A DNA stretch of 33,220 nt, from assembly GCA_946186945.1 (NCBI GenBank), contig CAMHPC010000014.1:1-33220 (forward strand), written 5' to 3'. Source of the DNA: an uncultured Prevotella sp. Lineage in GTDB: Bacteria > Bacteroidota > Bacteroidia > Bacteroidales > Bacteroidaceae. The notes beneath the pieces are model-generated. The model was not told the DNA's origin. It was given only the letters and a program-made list of their open reading frames with translations, and searched no databases. The position numbers and the translations under genes were made by a program. Below, in pieces: positions 7,525-15,613 of the stretch (positions are counted from its first letter, which is position 1; each line of letters starts with the position of its first letter).

Positions 7525-7556
7525 TTTGATGCTATGAAAAAATAATGCTACCTTTG
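7525..7556 (+). promoter_or_regulatory. promoter of asnA
   Basis: -33 TTTG (7525-7528), a 20-bp spacer and -7 TACCTTTG (7549-7556) match the Bacteroidetes consensus. The predicted leader is about 20 nt before the ATG at 7583. Confidence 0.82.
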
Positions 7557-7582
7557 CAGCCAAATTTCTATAAAACCATAGT

Positions 7583-8620
7583 ATGAGCAGACTGATATGT
7601 CCTTCTGATTACCGTCCGCTGCTCGATATGAAGCAGACGGAACAAGGTATAAAACTGATTAAGGAATTCTTCCAGCAAAACCTCTCTACTGAGTTGAGGC
7701 TGCGCCGTGTCACGGCGCCTCTCTTCGTACTCAAGGGATTGGGCATCAACGACGACCTCAATGGCGTGGAGCGTGCCGTCACCTTCCCGATAAAGGATCT
7801 GGGTGATGCAAAAGCCGAGGTGGTGCACTCGCTTGCCAAATGGAAGAGACTTACTCTGGCGGAATATAATATCGAACCAGGATATGGCGTGTATACTGAT
7901 ATGAACGCTATACGCGCCGATGAGGAACTGGATAACATTCACTCGCTGTATGTAGACCAGTGGGACTGGGAGGCTGTCATTCGCAGCGAACAGCGCACCT
8001 CCGCATTCCTGCATAATGTGGTGGAACGTATCTATGCTGCTATACTGCGTACGGAATACCTGGCGTGCGAGACCTATTCGCAACTGAAACCCTTCCTGCC
8101 GCAGAAGATACACTTCATACATAGCGAGGACTTGCTCAAGATGTATCCCGACAAGACACCGCACGAACGTGAGGATGCTATATGTCAGGCCTACGGGGCT
8201 GTGTTTATCGAAGGTATCGGAGGACGACTCTCTAATGGTGAGAAGCACGACGGACGTGCACCCGACTATGACGACTGGTCTACAGTGGCAGAGAATGGCA
8301 AGATGGGGCTCAACGGCGATATACTGATATGGTATCCTGTGCTGGGGCGCTCTCTCGAACTCTCGTCCATGGGTATACGCGTGGACAAGGAGGCTCTTTT
8401 GCGACAGTTGGCTCTCGAGGGCAAGGAGGAGAGAAAAGAACTGTTCTTTCACCAGCAACTGCTCGAAGGTCATCTGCCTCTGAGCGTGGGTGGAGGTATA
8501 GGTCAGAGTCGTCTGTGTATGATAATGATGCACAAGGCGCACATAGGCGAGATACAGGCAAGTATCTGGCCCGATGATATGCGCCTCAAGTGCGAGGAGT
8601 GCAATATGCCGCTCATCTGA
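7583..8620 (+). CDS. asnA: aspartate--ammonia ligase (asparagine synthetase A)
   Basis: AsnA makes asparagine from aspartate, ammonia and ATP in the cytoplasm. It is a class II aminoacyl-tRNA-synthetase-like enzyme and works as a dimer. The 345-residue length is close to the usual 330-345. Visible signatures are TELRLRRVTAPLFV, the substrate region NDDLNGVERAVTFPIKD, VHSLAKWKRLTL, YTDMNAIRADEELDNIHSLYVDQWDWE, and the C-terminal motif-3-like VGGGIGQSRLCMIMM. The start follows a consensus promoter at normal distance. It converges with dnaX; only 40 bp separate the stops. In some bacteria ammonia-dependent asnA is controlled by asparagine or nitrogen status. The dyad upstream would suit such control, but no regulator gene is adjacent. 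Confidence 0.97.
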   Translation: MSRLICPSDYRPLLDMKQTEQGIKLIKEFFQQNLSTELRLRRVTAPLFVLKGLGINDDLNGVERAVTFPIKDLGDAKAEVVHSLAKWKRLTLAEYNIEPGYGVYTDMNAIRADEELDNIHSLYVDQWDWEAVIRSEQRTSAFLHNVVERIYAAILRTEYLACETYSQLKPFLPQKIHFIHSEDLLKMYPDKTPHEREDAICQAYGAVFIEGIGGRLSNGEKHDGRAPDYDDWSTVAENGKMGLNGDILIWYPVLGRSLELSSMGIRVDKEALLRQLALEGKEERKELFFHQQLLEGHLPLSVGGGIGQSRLCMIMMHKAHIGEIQASIWPDDMRLKCEECNMPLI

Positions 8621-8660
8621 TGGTATTTACATGCCTACGGCACTACTCTGTGGCAGTGGT

Positions 8661-10430
8661 TCAGGCCAATTCCAGGTCTAACGACTGCCACAGTTGTTCT
8701 ATGGCGGGGTTTTCCTTGCGTATGTTGTCGAAGAGTTCACGACGGGTGAAGGCGTGTCTCGTCTCTTCATTCTTCGCCAGTCGCACCTCCACCTGTATGT
8801 CGCCGTTTTGCAGTTTCTGTGCCAGTGTGGCACGTATGCGTCGGATGATGCCCTGTATGTCAGACACCAGCAAAGGATTGTCTGCTACCAACATTATCTT
8901 TGTCTCACTCTCCAGTTGAGGCACTATCTGCCTCAGTCGTGCGGAGAGTCCTGCCATGGTGCTCTGCATGCGCATGCACATAGCCATCCACTCGCGTTGC
9001 ACATCGTCCTGTGTAAAGGGCTTGCGCTCGGTGGTATTTACTTCCTCTATCTTCAGGTACGAGGGCTTCTCCTTCCGTCCTATGGAGGATAGTGGGTTGG
9101 TTATCTGACTGATATTCAGAGTGGGAGGCGCCTTGACGGCCTCCTGTGGCTGCGACACAGGTGTAGGTGCTGCATGTGCATGCGAAACAGTGCCTGAGGC
9201 CTGGGTGGCTGGCTTCTGTGTGAGTGAGCGGTCGGCATGGCTACCCTGTACTGCCTTTAGCGCCTGACTGCCATTTGTGATATGCTTGAACAGGGATTTC
9301 AGTCTACGTATAGGGCCACGCCCACTGCTGCCGTCATCATCCTGGGTGATTTGTGCCGTCTCGATGATGGTCAGTTCCACCAGAAGACGTTTGTTGCTGC
9401 TCTGGCGGTAACTCAGGTCGCAACGGTTCAGTATCTTCAGTGCATTGTACAGGAAGCGTGTGTCGCATTTCTCTGCCTGCTGGCGATAGCGCTGACGGTG
9501 ACGTTCGCTCGTCTGCAACAGGTGTGAGGTGCTCTCATCCTTGGCCATGAGCACATTGCGTATGTGGGCTGCCAGTCCTACCACCAGTCTGCCACCGTCG
9601 AAACCCTGTGACAACACTTTGTCTACCAGTACCATAGCCTCTGGCACCTTGTTCTCCCTGCACAGGTCTACCAGTTGGAAGTAATTGTCGGTGTCCAGCA
9701 CATTCAGGTTTTCTATCACCTTAGCGTATGTCAGGTCGTTTTGGCAGAAACTGGCACACTGGTCAAAGATGGACAGGGCATCGCGCATGCCGCCGTCTGC
9801 CTTCTCTGCTATCACCTGCAGAGCCTCTTCCTCATACTTCACACCTTCCTTGGCAGCCACCATCTTCAGGTGGTCTATGGTGTTGTGCACAGTCATACGC
9901 TCGAAATCGTATATCTGGCAGCGTGATATGATGGTGGGCAGGAGTTTCTGCTTCTCAGTGGTGGCAAGAATGAAGATGACATACGAGGGTGGCTCCTCCA
10001 GAGTTTTGAGAAATGCGTTGAAAGCAGCGGCAGAGAGCATGTGCACCTCGTCTATGATAAACACTTTGTACTTGCCTGTTTGGGGCGGTACGCGTGTCTG
10101 GTCCATCAGGTTCTTTATGTCTTCCACAGAATTGTTTGAGGCGGCGTCCAACTCAAAGATGTTGAACGAGCGCTGCTCGTCAAACGAACGGCAACTCTCA
10201 CATTCACCGCATGCCTCACCATCGGAAGAAGGATGTTCGCAGTTGATGGCCTTGGCAAAGATACGGGCGCAAGTAGTCTTGCCTACACCCCTCGGACCAC
10301 AAAACAGGAAGGCATGAGCCAACTTGCCGCTCTTCACGGCATTCTTCAGTGTCGTGGTAAGTGCCGACTGACCCACCACGGCATCAAACGTCATAGGTCG
10401 ATATTTACGCGCTGAAACTATATATTCCAT
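8661..10430 (-). CDS. dnaX: DNA polymerase III subunit gamma/tau
   Basis: DnaX is the ATPase core of the clamp loader, which loads the beta clamp and ties the polymerase to the helicase. The 589-residue protein has the AAA+ Walker A motif GPRGVGKT near residue 45, the zinc module (CEHPSSDGEACGECESC), Walker B IIDEVHML, and the sensor-1 region FILATTEKQKLL followed by SRCQIYDF. After about residue 370 comes a low-complexity linker rich in Thr, Pro, Ala and Gln, then a C-terminal tau-like domain from about 470. I saw no clear slippery run for gamma frameshifting in the linker. Its promoter lies in a three-copy tandem repeat just upstream. Confidence 0.97.
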   Translation of the reverse strand: MEYIVSARKYRPMTFDAVVGQSALTTTLKNAVKSGKLAHAFLFCGPRGVGKTTCARIFAKAINCEHPSSDGEACGECESCRSFDEQRSFNIFELDAASNNSVEDIKNLMDQTRVPPQTGKYKVFIIDEVHMLSAAAFNAFLKTLEEPPSYVIFILATTEKQKLLPTIISRCQIYDFERMTVHNTIDHLKMVAAKEGVKYEEEALQVIAEKADGGMRDALSIFDQCASFCQNDLTYAKVIENLNVLDTDNYFQLVDLCRENKVPEAMVLVDKVLSQGFDGGRLVVGLAAHIRNVLMAKDESTSHLLQTSERHRQRYRQQAEKCDTRFLYNALKILNRCDLSYRQSSNKRLLVELTIIETAQITQDDDGSSGRGPIRRLKSLFKHITNGSQALKAVQGSHADRSLTQKPATQASGTVSHAHAAPTPVSQPQEAVKAPPTLNISQITNPLSSIGRKEKPSYLKIEEVNTTERKPFTQDDVQREWMAMCMRMQSTMAGLSARLRQIVPQLESETKIMLVADNPLLVSDIQGIIRRIRATLAQKLQNGDIQVEVRLAKNEETRHAFTRRELFDNIRKENPAIEQLWQSLDLELA

Positions 10431-10448
10431 CTCACATCTTATTTTTCT

Positions 10449-10620
10449 GCAAAGGTACGGTTAAGTGAGAGAAAAACCAAATTTATTTGAGTTATTCCGA
10501 ACGTGAGTACCTTCGCGTAGCAAAGGTACGGTTAAGCGAGAGAAAAACCAAATTTATTTGAGTTATTCCGAACGTGAATACCTTCGCGTAGCAAGGGTAC
10601 GGTTAAGTGAGAGAAAAAAC
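10449..10620. repeat. tandem promoter-bearing repeat, 3 copies, period 71 bp
   Basis: Units start at 10449, 10520 and 10591; the third is partial. Copies 1 and 2 differ at about two positions. Each unit starts CAAAGGTACGGTTAAG and ends GAACGTGAGTACCTTCGCG, the same inverted ends (AAGGTAC/GTACCTT) as the tRNA-Arg array, but with a different core (AAACCAAATTTATTTGAG). On the minus strand copies 1 and 2 each have TTTG-N20-TACCTTTG facing dnaX. Copy 3 has decayed to TACCCTTG and lacks a clear -33. The junctions between units can form GTACCTT/AAGGTAC hairpins. Confidence 0.9.
10450..10481 (-). promoter_or_regulatory. proximal promoter of dnaX
   Basis: Minus-strand -7 TACCTTTG (10457-10450) and -33 TTTG (10481-10478) have a 20-bp spacer. 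The predicted transcript starts about 10-15 nt before the dnaX ATG. A second perfect copy lies 71 bp upstream at 10521-10552. Confidence 0.8.
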
Positions 10621-10648
10621 CAATTTTTTTTGTTTGATTAACAGTTTA

Positions 10649-10682
10649 TTTGTCGTAATATCTTCCAGTTTTAATAACTTTG
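10649..10682 (+). promoter_or_regulatory. probable promoter of the divIC-like operon
   Basis: -7 TAACTTTG (10675-10682) is a consensus match. The nearest TTTG (10649-10652) leaves a 22-bp spacer, a little long, so the -33 assignment is weaker. The ATG follows 20 bp later. Confidence 0.55.
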
Positions 10683-10702
10683 CATCCGATTAACAGAACA
10701 AT

Positions 10703-11035
10703 ATGAAGATTTTCCGCATATTCGCACGCTTGGTGGGGCGTTTCAAATACGTCATCACTCTCTTGGTGGGTGTGTTTATTCTCGGTGCTGTGGGCGAGAA
10801 CAGTTGGCTCAGCCAGCAAGCATACAAAGAGCAGATAAAGGAACTGAAGGCAGAAATCAGCGAACTCAACCGTCAGTATACAGCAGATTCCATTCGTCTC
10901 GATGAATTGGACCGCTCTCCACAGGCTATTGAGAAGATAGCCCGCGAACGCTATTTCATGAAGAATGATGATGAGGACATATTCGTGCTGAGCGATGAAC
11001 TGGAAGGAGAGGAGGAAGATGAAGCAACTGAATAA
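10703..11035 (+). CDS. septum formation initiator, DivIC/FtsB family
   Basis: This 110-residue bitopic membrane protein has a short cytoplasmic N-terminus, one membrane segment (about residues 16-36, YVITLLVGVFILGAVG) and an extracytoplasmic coiled coil (about 40-75, KEQIKELKAEISELNRQY). It ends with the family-like SPQAIEKIARERYFMKNDDEDIF. DivIC/FtsB proteins bridge early and late divisome components with FtsL and FtsQ/DivIB. It begins a packed plus-strand run, and the next gene starts inside its 3' end, indicating translational coupling. Only the general family is called, because the FtsB and DivIC labels overlap in this phylum. Confidence 0.9.
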   Translation: MKIFRIFARLVGRFKYVITLLVGVFILGAVGENSWLSQQAYKEQIKELKAEISELNRQYTADSIRLDELDRSPQAIEKIARERYFMKNDDEDIFVLSDELEGEEEDEATE

Positions 11036-11450
11036 ATGGCAAAGCATAGTATTCCTCGTAGGAGGGGCGCTGATGGTTATCGGCGCGGGATGTTTTGCCC
11101 TCATGTTCCACCAGGAGATAGCCTGCTGGGTCTTTACCGTGGGCGCACTCATGTTCGTCGCCATGCAGGCAGAACAGCGCTACGACGGCAACGATATCAC
11201 CATACGCCGACTGCGCCGAATACTGCTCTTCGCTTGTTTCCTCTTCCTGCTCTCTGCGGCACTTATGGTCGACACCGTGCACCACTTCATGCTGCCATGG
11301 TTTGACAACGTAGAAACTTACATACAATATGCTTACAACAAATGGGTCATCACCCTGCTTGCGGCTGCCATAGTGGAAGTATATGCCACACACCGACTGT
11401 CGCATGAGTTTGCTAAACTAAAAGCCAATCACAATAATATCCATGAATAA
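11019..11450 (+). CDS. small integral membrane protein, function unknown
   Basis: I do not recognise a named family. The 143-residue protein has four hydrophobic segments at roughly residues 10-30, 34-50, 68-87 and 108-124, separated by short charged loops. The loop between the second and third carries EQRYDGNDITIRRLRR. The chosen ATG at 11019 (MKQLNKW) overlaps the end of the divIC-like gene by 17 bp; the ORF track start eight codons earlier is less likely. The 3' end overlaps the next lipoprotein gene by 8 bp. This nesting indicates strong coupling to a division gene and an envelope lipoprotein, so an envelope role is a reasonable guess. Confidence 0.8.
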   Translation: MKQLNKWQSIVFLVGGALMVIGAGCFALMFHQEIACWVFTVGALMFVAMQAEQRYDGNDITIRRLRRILLFACFLFLLSAALMVDTVHHFMLPWFDNVETYIQYAYNKWVITLLAAAIVEVYATHRLSHEFAKLKANHNNIHE

Positions 11451-12243
11451 ACTATTCTGCACACTCGCTGTCATTGCTGCCCTCACTTCGTGCATGTCAT
11501 CATACAACCTGGATGGCACCACAAACGTGTCGCTGCTCGATGGCAGAATGCTATACCTGAAAGTGTTTGATACCGACGAGATGGTAAACCGTGACTCGTG
11601 CGAGGTGGTGCATGGGAAATTCCAATTCTCAGGCTCGCTTGATACCGCTACTATAGCATACATCTACATGGACAACAACAACCTCATGCCTCTGATGCTC
11701 GAGGATGGGGAGATATCCATACGCATAGACCAGACTCAGATGGTGCTGAGTGGCACACCGCTCAACGATAGCCTGTATGCCTTCCTCAGACACTACGAAG
11801 AACTGCAGGCACGCAATGACGATCTCGTGCATCAGCACGACCAGGCCATCATGAACGGGCACGACATGCAGCAGGTGGTGCCGCAACTGCAGCAGGAGGC
11901 TATGAACATCGCACGGCAGTTGGACAACCTCGTCACGGGCACCATAGCCAACAATTTCGACAATGCCCTGGGACCGGGCATCTTCATGATAGTCACCACA
12001 GGATATCCCTATCCCGAAATGCGACCGTGGATAGTGGACGTGATGAGCAAAGCCACATCACGATTCAAGGATGATGCATACGTGAAACTGTATGTGAGCG
12101 AGGCACAGCACGTACAGAACCTGCAAAACGGACTCGAGACTCTGCCACAACAGACCACACAGGCCGTTAATGCCAATGCAGCACCTGCCGCACCGGCACC
12201 ACAACCACCTACACCCAACCAGATGGCGCAGCCCGCCAACTGA
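11443..12243 (+). CDS. DUF4369 domain lipoprotein
   Basis: The 266-residue protein starts with a lipoprotein signal, LFCTLAVIAALTSC, with lipid on Cys17. The next about 100 residues match the style of DUF4369, a beta-rich domain of Bacteroidetes envelope proteins: LDGRMLYLKVFDTDEMVNRDSCEVVHGKFQFSGSLDT and LEDGEISIRIDQTQMVLSGTPLND. A helical, glutamine-rich middle follows, then a Pro/Ala-rich tail (AAPAAPAPQPPTPN). The domain often precedes thioredoxin-like domains, but no CxxC thioredoxin motif is present. The start overlaps the membrane-protein stop by 8 bp. The function is unknown. Confidence 0.85.
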   Translation: MNKLFCTLAVIAALTSCMSSYNLDGTTNVSLLDGRMLYLKVFDTDEMVNRDSCEVVHGKFQFSGSLDTATIAYIYMDNNNLMPLMLEDGEISIRIDQTQMVLSGTPLNDSLYAFLRHYEELQARNDDLVHQHDQAIMNGHDMQQVVPQLQQEAMNIARQLDNLVTGTIANNFDNALGPGIFMIVTTGYPYPEMRPWIVDVMSKATSRFKDDAYVKLYVSEAQHVQNLQNGLETLPQQTTQAVNANAAPAAPAPQPPTPNQMAQPAN

Positions 12244-12264
12244 CTATCCTACAACCGCTGATAC

Positions 12265-13599
12265 ATGGACACACTCATCACCAATGCCAAGATAGTCAAC
12301 GAAGGCCGTGTCTATGACGGATACCTGGCCATCGACGGGGATATCATAGCAGAGATAGGAGAAGGCATGCCCGAGGGTCTGGCTGCCAGGCATATCATCG
12401 ATGCCCGAGGAGCATTGCTCATGCCAGGCATAATCGATACACACGTGCATTTCCGCGAACCGGGACTACAGCACAAAGCGGATATCAGAAGCGAAAGCAG
12501 GGCTGCTGCCGCAGGAGGAGTCACCACCTATTTCGATATGCCCAACACAGTGCCACAGACCACCACACTGCAGGCTCTCGACGACAAATACCAAAGGGCA
12601 CAGAAGGACAGCGCAGTAAACTATGCCTTCCTCTTCGGTGCTACCAACGACAACTATCCCCTCTTCGAACACCTCGACATACACAGGGTGCCCGCCATCA
12701 AACTCTTTATGGGCTCGTCTACCGGCAATATGCTGGTGGACAGACGCGAGGCACTCGACAAAATATTCCGCACGGCACCACTACCACTAATGGCTCACTG
12801 CGAGGATAGCAGCATCATCGCACACAATATGCAGCGAGCACAGATGATGTATGGCGACGACCCCGAGGTGTGCCATCATCCCGAGATACGCTCGGCAAAG
12901 GCGTGCTACGAGTCTACGGCACTCGCCGTGTCTCTGGCAAACACCCACCACGCCCGCCTGCATGTGGCACATGTCACCACGGCTCGCGAACTGCAACTCT
13001 TCTCGCCCGTCGTCACACCGTCTCTGCCACTGGTCACTGCCGAGGCTGTGGTGGCACACCTCCTGTTTACCGATGCCGACTATGCCTTGTTGGGCACACG
13101 CATAAAGTGCAACCCCGCAGTGAAGACACATGCCGACAGAGAGGAACTCAGACGGGCACTCACCGACGGACGTATATATACCGTGGCTACAGACCACGCA
13201 CCACACCTGCTCGCCGACAAAGAGGGTGGGGCACTACGTGCCGCATCGGGCATGCCCATGATACAGTATTCACTGGTGTCGATGATGCAACTCGTCGATG
13301 AAGGTGTACTGACTCTCACACGAGTGGCAGACCTCATGTGCCACCACCCGGCACACCTCTTCCAAATATCACAACGGGGGTTCCTCAGACAAGGATACAA
13401 AGCCGACTTGGTGATGATACAACGCAGCACACCCTGGACTGTCAGCACAGCAGATGTCAGGAGCAAGTGCGGATGGAGTCCGGTGGAGGGAAGAACCTAC
13501 CGCTGGAGGGTGATACACACCTTCTGCAACGGACAGCATATCTATGACCACGGACTGACCGATGACAGCAGTTGCGGACAGGCCGTCTGCTTCAGGTGA
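12265..13599 (+). CDS. pyrC: dihydroorotase
   Basis: Dihydroorotase closes carbamoyl-aspartate to dihydroorotate, the third step of UMP synthesis. The 444-residue protein is the long, class I type. The amidohydrolase metal motif DTHVHFREPG lies near residue 58, followed by AAAGGVTTYFDMPNT. Further ligands are in LMAHCEDSS and LHVAHVTT, and the catalytic Asp is in ATDHAPH near residue 311. The ending RGFLRQGYKADLVMI is typical of the composite beta domain. It is 21 bp after the DUF4369 gene, and its stop overlaps the next start in TGATG. pyrH in the same window acts downstream in the pathway but is not linked to it. Confidence 0.96.
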   Translation: MDTLITNAKIVNEGRVYDGYLAIDGDIIAEIGEGMPEGLAARHIIDARGALLMPGIIDTHVHFREPGLQHKADIRSESRAAAAGGVTTYFDMPNTVPQTTTLQALDDKYQRAQKDSAVNYAFLFGATNDNYPLFEHLDIHRVPAIKLFMGSSTGNMLVDRREALDKIFRTAPLPLMAHCEDSSIIAHNMQRAQMMYGDDPEVCHHPEIRSAKACYESTALAVSLANTHHARLHVAHVTTARELQLFSPVVTPSLPLVTAEAVVAHLLFTDADYALLGTRIKCNPAVKTHADREELRRALTDGRIYTVATDHAPHLLADKEGGALRAASGMPMIQYSLVSMMQLVDEGVLTLTRVADLMCHHPAHLFQISQRGFLRQGYKADLVMIQRSTPWTVSTADVRSKCGWSPVEGRTYRWRVIHTFCNGQHIYDHGLTDDSSCGQAVCFR

Positions 13600-14420
13600 T
13601 GAATGATATGGTACATCAACTTTCATTCAGCATTCACGAGGTGGCGCCATATATCAACTGGGTGTATTTCTACCATGCGTGGGCTCTGAGCAGTACAGCC
13701 ACCGAGGAGCGTATGCGCCTCAGACGAGATGCGGAAGAACTGATGCAAAGACTGGACACACGCTACCACACGCATACTCTCTTTGCCGTAATGCCAGCAG
13801 TGAGCGACGGCGACGATATAATAGTAGACGGCACACGCATGCCTATGCTCAGACAACAGTATGCCGAGGAGGGGCAGCCCTGCCTCTCGTTGGCAGACTA
13901 CATAAGACCAGCCTCGCAGGGGCAGACCGACCATATCGGACTCTTCGCTGCCACCGTGGACTATGAGATGGAACACCCTGTGGGAGACGATGACTATCAG
14001 CACATGTTGCACCAGACTGTGGCAGACCGTCTGGCAGAGGCTACCGTAGAACGCATGCATCAACTGGTGCGAACAGATTACTGGGGATATGCGCCTCATG
14101 AACAACTCACTATCGAGGAGTTGCATGCCGAACGCTTCCAGGGCATAAGACCGGCTGTGGGCTATCCCTCACTGCCCGATACCAGCATGAACTTTGTGAT
14201 TGACTCGCTCCTGCACCTGCACGACATAGGTATCACACTCACCGAACACGGGGCGATGCGCCCACACGCCTCCGTATCAGGACTGATGATAGCACACCCG
14301 CAGGCACGCTATTTCAATATCTCGCAGATAGGCGACGACCAGTTGCACTCGTATGCACTGCGTCGCGGAGTGCCTGAACCGCTGATGAGACGTTTCTTGC
14401 AGTCTGTATTAGTAAACTGA
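13599..14420 (+). CDS. stand-alone methionine synthase (MetH) activation-domain protein
   Basis: The 273-residue protein corresponds to the AdoMet-binding reactivation module normally at the C-terminus of cobalamin-dependent MetH. It is recognised by the AdoMet-site motif GIRPAVGYPSLPD (Arg184) and by ITLTEHGAMRPHASVSG and MIAHPQARYFNI, which align by eye with the E. coli MetH tail. Also visible are DYIRP and GLFAATVDYEME. In intact MetH this module remethylates oxidised cobalamin using AdoMet and flavodoxin, so this protein probably does the job in trans for a MetH that lacks it. The start chosen is the ATG overlapping the pyrC stop; the ORF track's earlier start runs into pyrC. Confidence 0.87.
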   Translation: MNDMVHQLSFSIHEVAPYINWVYFYHAWALSSTATEERMRLRRDAEELMQRLDTRYHTHTLFAVMPAVSDGDDIIVDGTRMPMLRQQYAEEGQPCLSLADYIRPASQGQTDHIGLFAATVDYEMEHPVGDDDYQHMLHQTVADRLAEATVERMHQLVRTDYWGYAPHEQLTIEELHAERFQGIRPAVGYPSLPDTSMNFVIDSLLHLHDIGITLTEHGAMRPHASVSGLMIAHPQARYFNISQIGDDQLHSYALRRGVPEPLMRRFLQSVLVN

Positions 14421-14434
14421 CACAAATTATACTG

Positions 14435-15610
14435 ATGATAATAAAAAACATACTCCTCTACCTGCTGCTGATTATACTGCCCGACCTGTATATATACAGA
14501 CGCTTCGTGGCACGGCGTCATGTGGCTATGTGGAAAAAACTGTTGTGGTGGTTGCCGTGTCTGCTTATGTTGTGGCTCACTTACCTCATGGCAACAGCCG
14601 ACCAGTTCGTGCCCGATGACGACAGGCTGCTCTTCATCTACATACTGCTGCTGGGAGTCTGTGTGGTGTCGAAGGCTGTGTTCGCGCTCTGCTCTGTGGT
14701 AGGGCGCGGTATCGCTCGCCTGTTGCGTTCACGCAAGAACTGGGGCAATGTGGTGGGAATATTCGGCGCCCTGGGCACAGTATATGTCACTGTATACGGG
14801 CTCACTGCCGGCTTCGCATCTCTCGAGATCACATATACCGAATACAACTCGCCTGCCGTGCCTCCAGCCTTCGATGGTTATCGTGTGGCACTCGTTTCCG
14901 ACCTGCACGTGGGCTCCTATCATGGCGACAAACAGTACATTCTTAAAAATGTGGTGGACACTCTGCGCTCTCTCAATGCCGACATGGTGTGCTTCGTGGG
15001 AGACCTGCAAAATATGAACCCTGCAGAGATAGATGAACACAGACATCTGCTCAACTCCATACCCTCTCGCGACGGGGTGTTCTCCGTCCTCGGCAATCAT
15101 GACTACGGCCTATACGCCAGTCCACACAAACATGTGCAGGACAGTATGACCAACAGGATGATAGACACGCAACGGCAGTTGGGCTGGACTCTTCTGCTCA
15201 ATGAAAACCGTGTGGTGCGCCGTGGCAGCGACTCTATCTTCGTGGCTGGGATGGAAAATCAAGGCAATAAGGCCCGGATGCCACAGAGAGGACGTCCTGA
15301 TATGGCAATGAAGGGTATACCAAAGGGTGCATTCACTATCATGCTCGAACACGACCCCACATCGTGGAGCACCATGATACTGCCGCAGACCACGGCACAA
15401 CTCACACTAAGCGGACATACCCATGGAGGACAACTGGCTCTCTTCGGCATAAAAGCAGGTGACCTGTTGCATTCAGAAAATGATGGCTGGTACGAAGAGC
15501 AGGGACGCTCTATCTATGTGACACACGGCGTGGGCGGACTGCTGCCACTACGCTTCGGACTGCCAGGCGAGATAGTACTTATCACCCTTCACCACACAAA
15601 AAAACACTGA
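14435..15610 (+). CDS. membrane-anchored metallophosphoesterase (YkuE/YaeI-like)
   Basis: The 391-residue protein has four N-terminal membrane segments (about residues 5-22, 31-52, 64-88 and 104-126) and then a calcineurin-like phosphoesterase domain. The domain has all metal motifs in order: LVSDLHVG, CFVGDLQN, SVLGNHDYG, LEHDP and LSGHTHGGQ. Relatives such as YkuE and LpxH-like enzymes act on membrane lipids or nucleotides; the substrate cannot be told here. The catalytic domain should face one side of the membrane next to lipid. The gene starts 14 bp after the MetH-activation gene and ends 3 bp before the acyltransferase gene, which supports a lipid-related role. Confidence 0.9.
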   Translation: MIIKNILLYLLLIILPDLYIYRRFVARRHVAMWKKLLWWLPCLLMLWLTYLMATADQFVPDDDRLLFIYILLLGVCVVSKAVFALCSVVGRGIARLLRSRKNWGNVVGIFGALGTVYVTVYGLTAGFASLEITYTEYNSPAVPPAFDGYRVALVSDLHVGSYHGDKQYILKNVVDTLRSLNADMVCFVGDLQNMNPAEIDEHRHLLNSIPSRDGVFSVLGNHDYGLYASPHKHVQDSMTNRMIDTQRQLGWTLLLNENRVVRRGSDSIFVAGMENQGNKARMPQRGRPDMAMKGIPKGAFTIMLEHDPTSWSTMILPQTTAQLTLSGHTHGGQLALFGIKAGDLLHSENDGWYEEQGRSIYVTHGVGGLLPLRFGLPGEIVLITLHHTKKH

Positions 15611-15613
15611 AAG

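Larger units (their letters stand above)
7199..7582. other. AT-rich divergent control region between the DUF6624 gene and asnA
   Basis: This 384-bp stretch holds no convincing gene. It contains a minus-strand promoter for the DUF6624 lipoprotein, a plus-strand promoter for asnA, two ACTTTnnAAAGT-type palindromes and one half site spaced by 33 bp, and an 11-bp dyad near asnA. The central part (about 7360-7460) shows nothing I can name. Confidence 0.75.

Noticed and set aside
7568-8542. 324-residue minus-strand ORF opposite asnA
   Set aside because: It is an antisense shadow of a firmly identified gene; the protein has no recognisable family signature.
8661-9300. Possible gamma/tau frameshift signal in dnaX
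   Set aside because: I found no clear A-rich slippery heptamer with a following hairpin in the linker region by eye.
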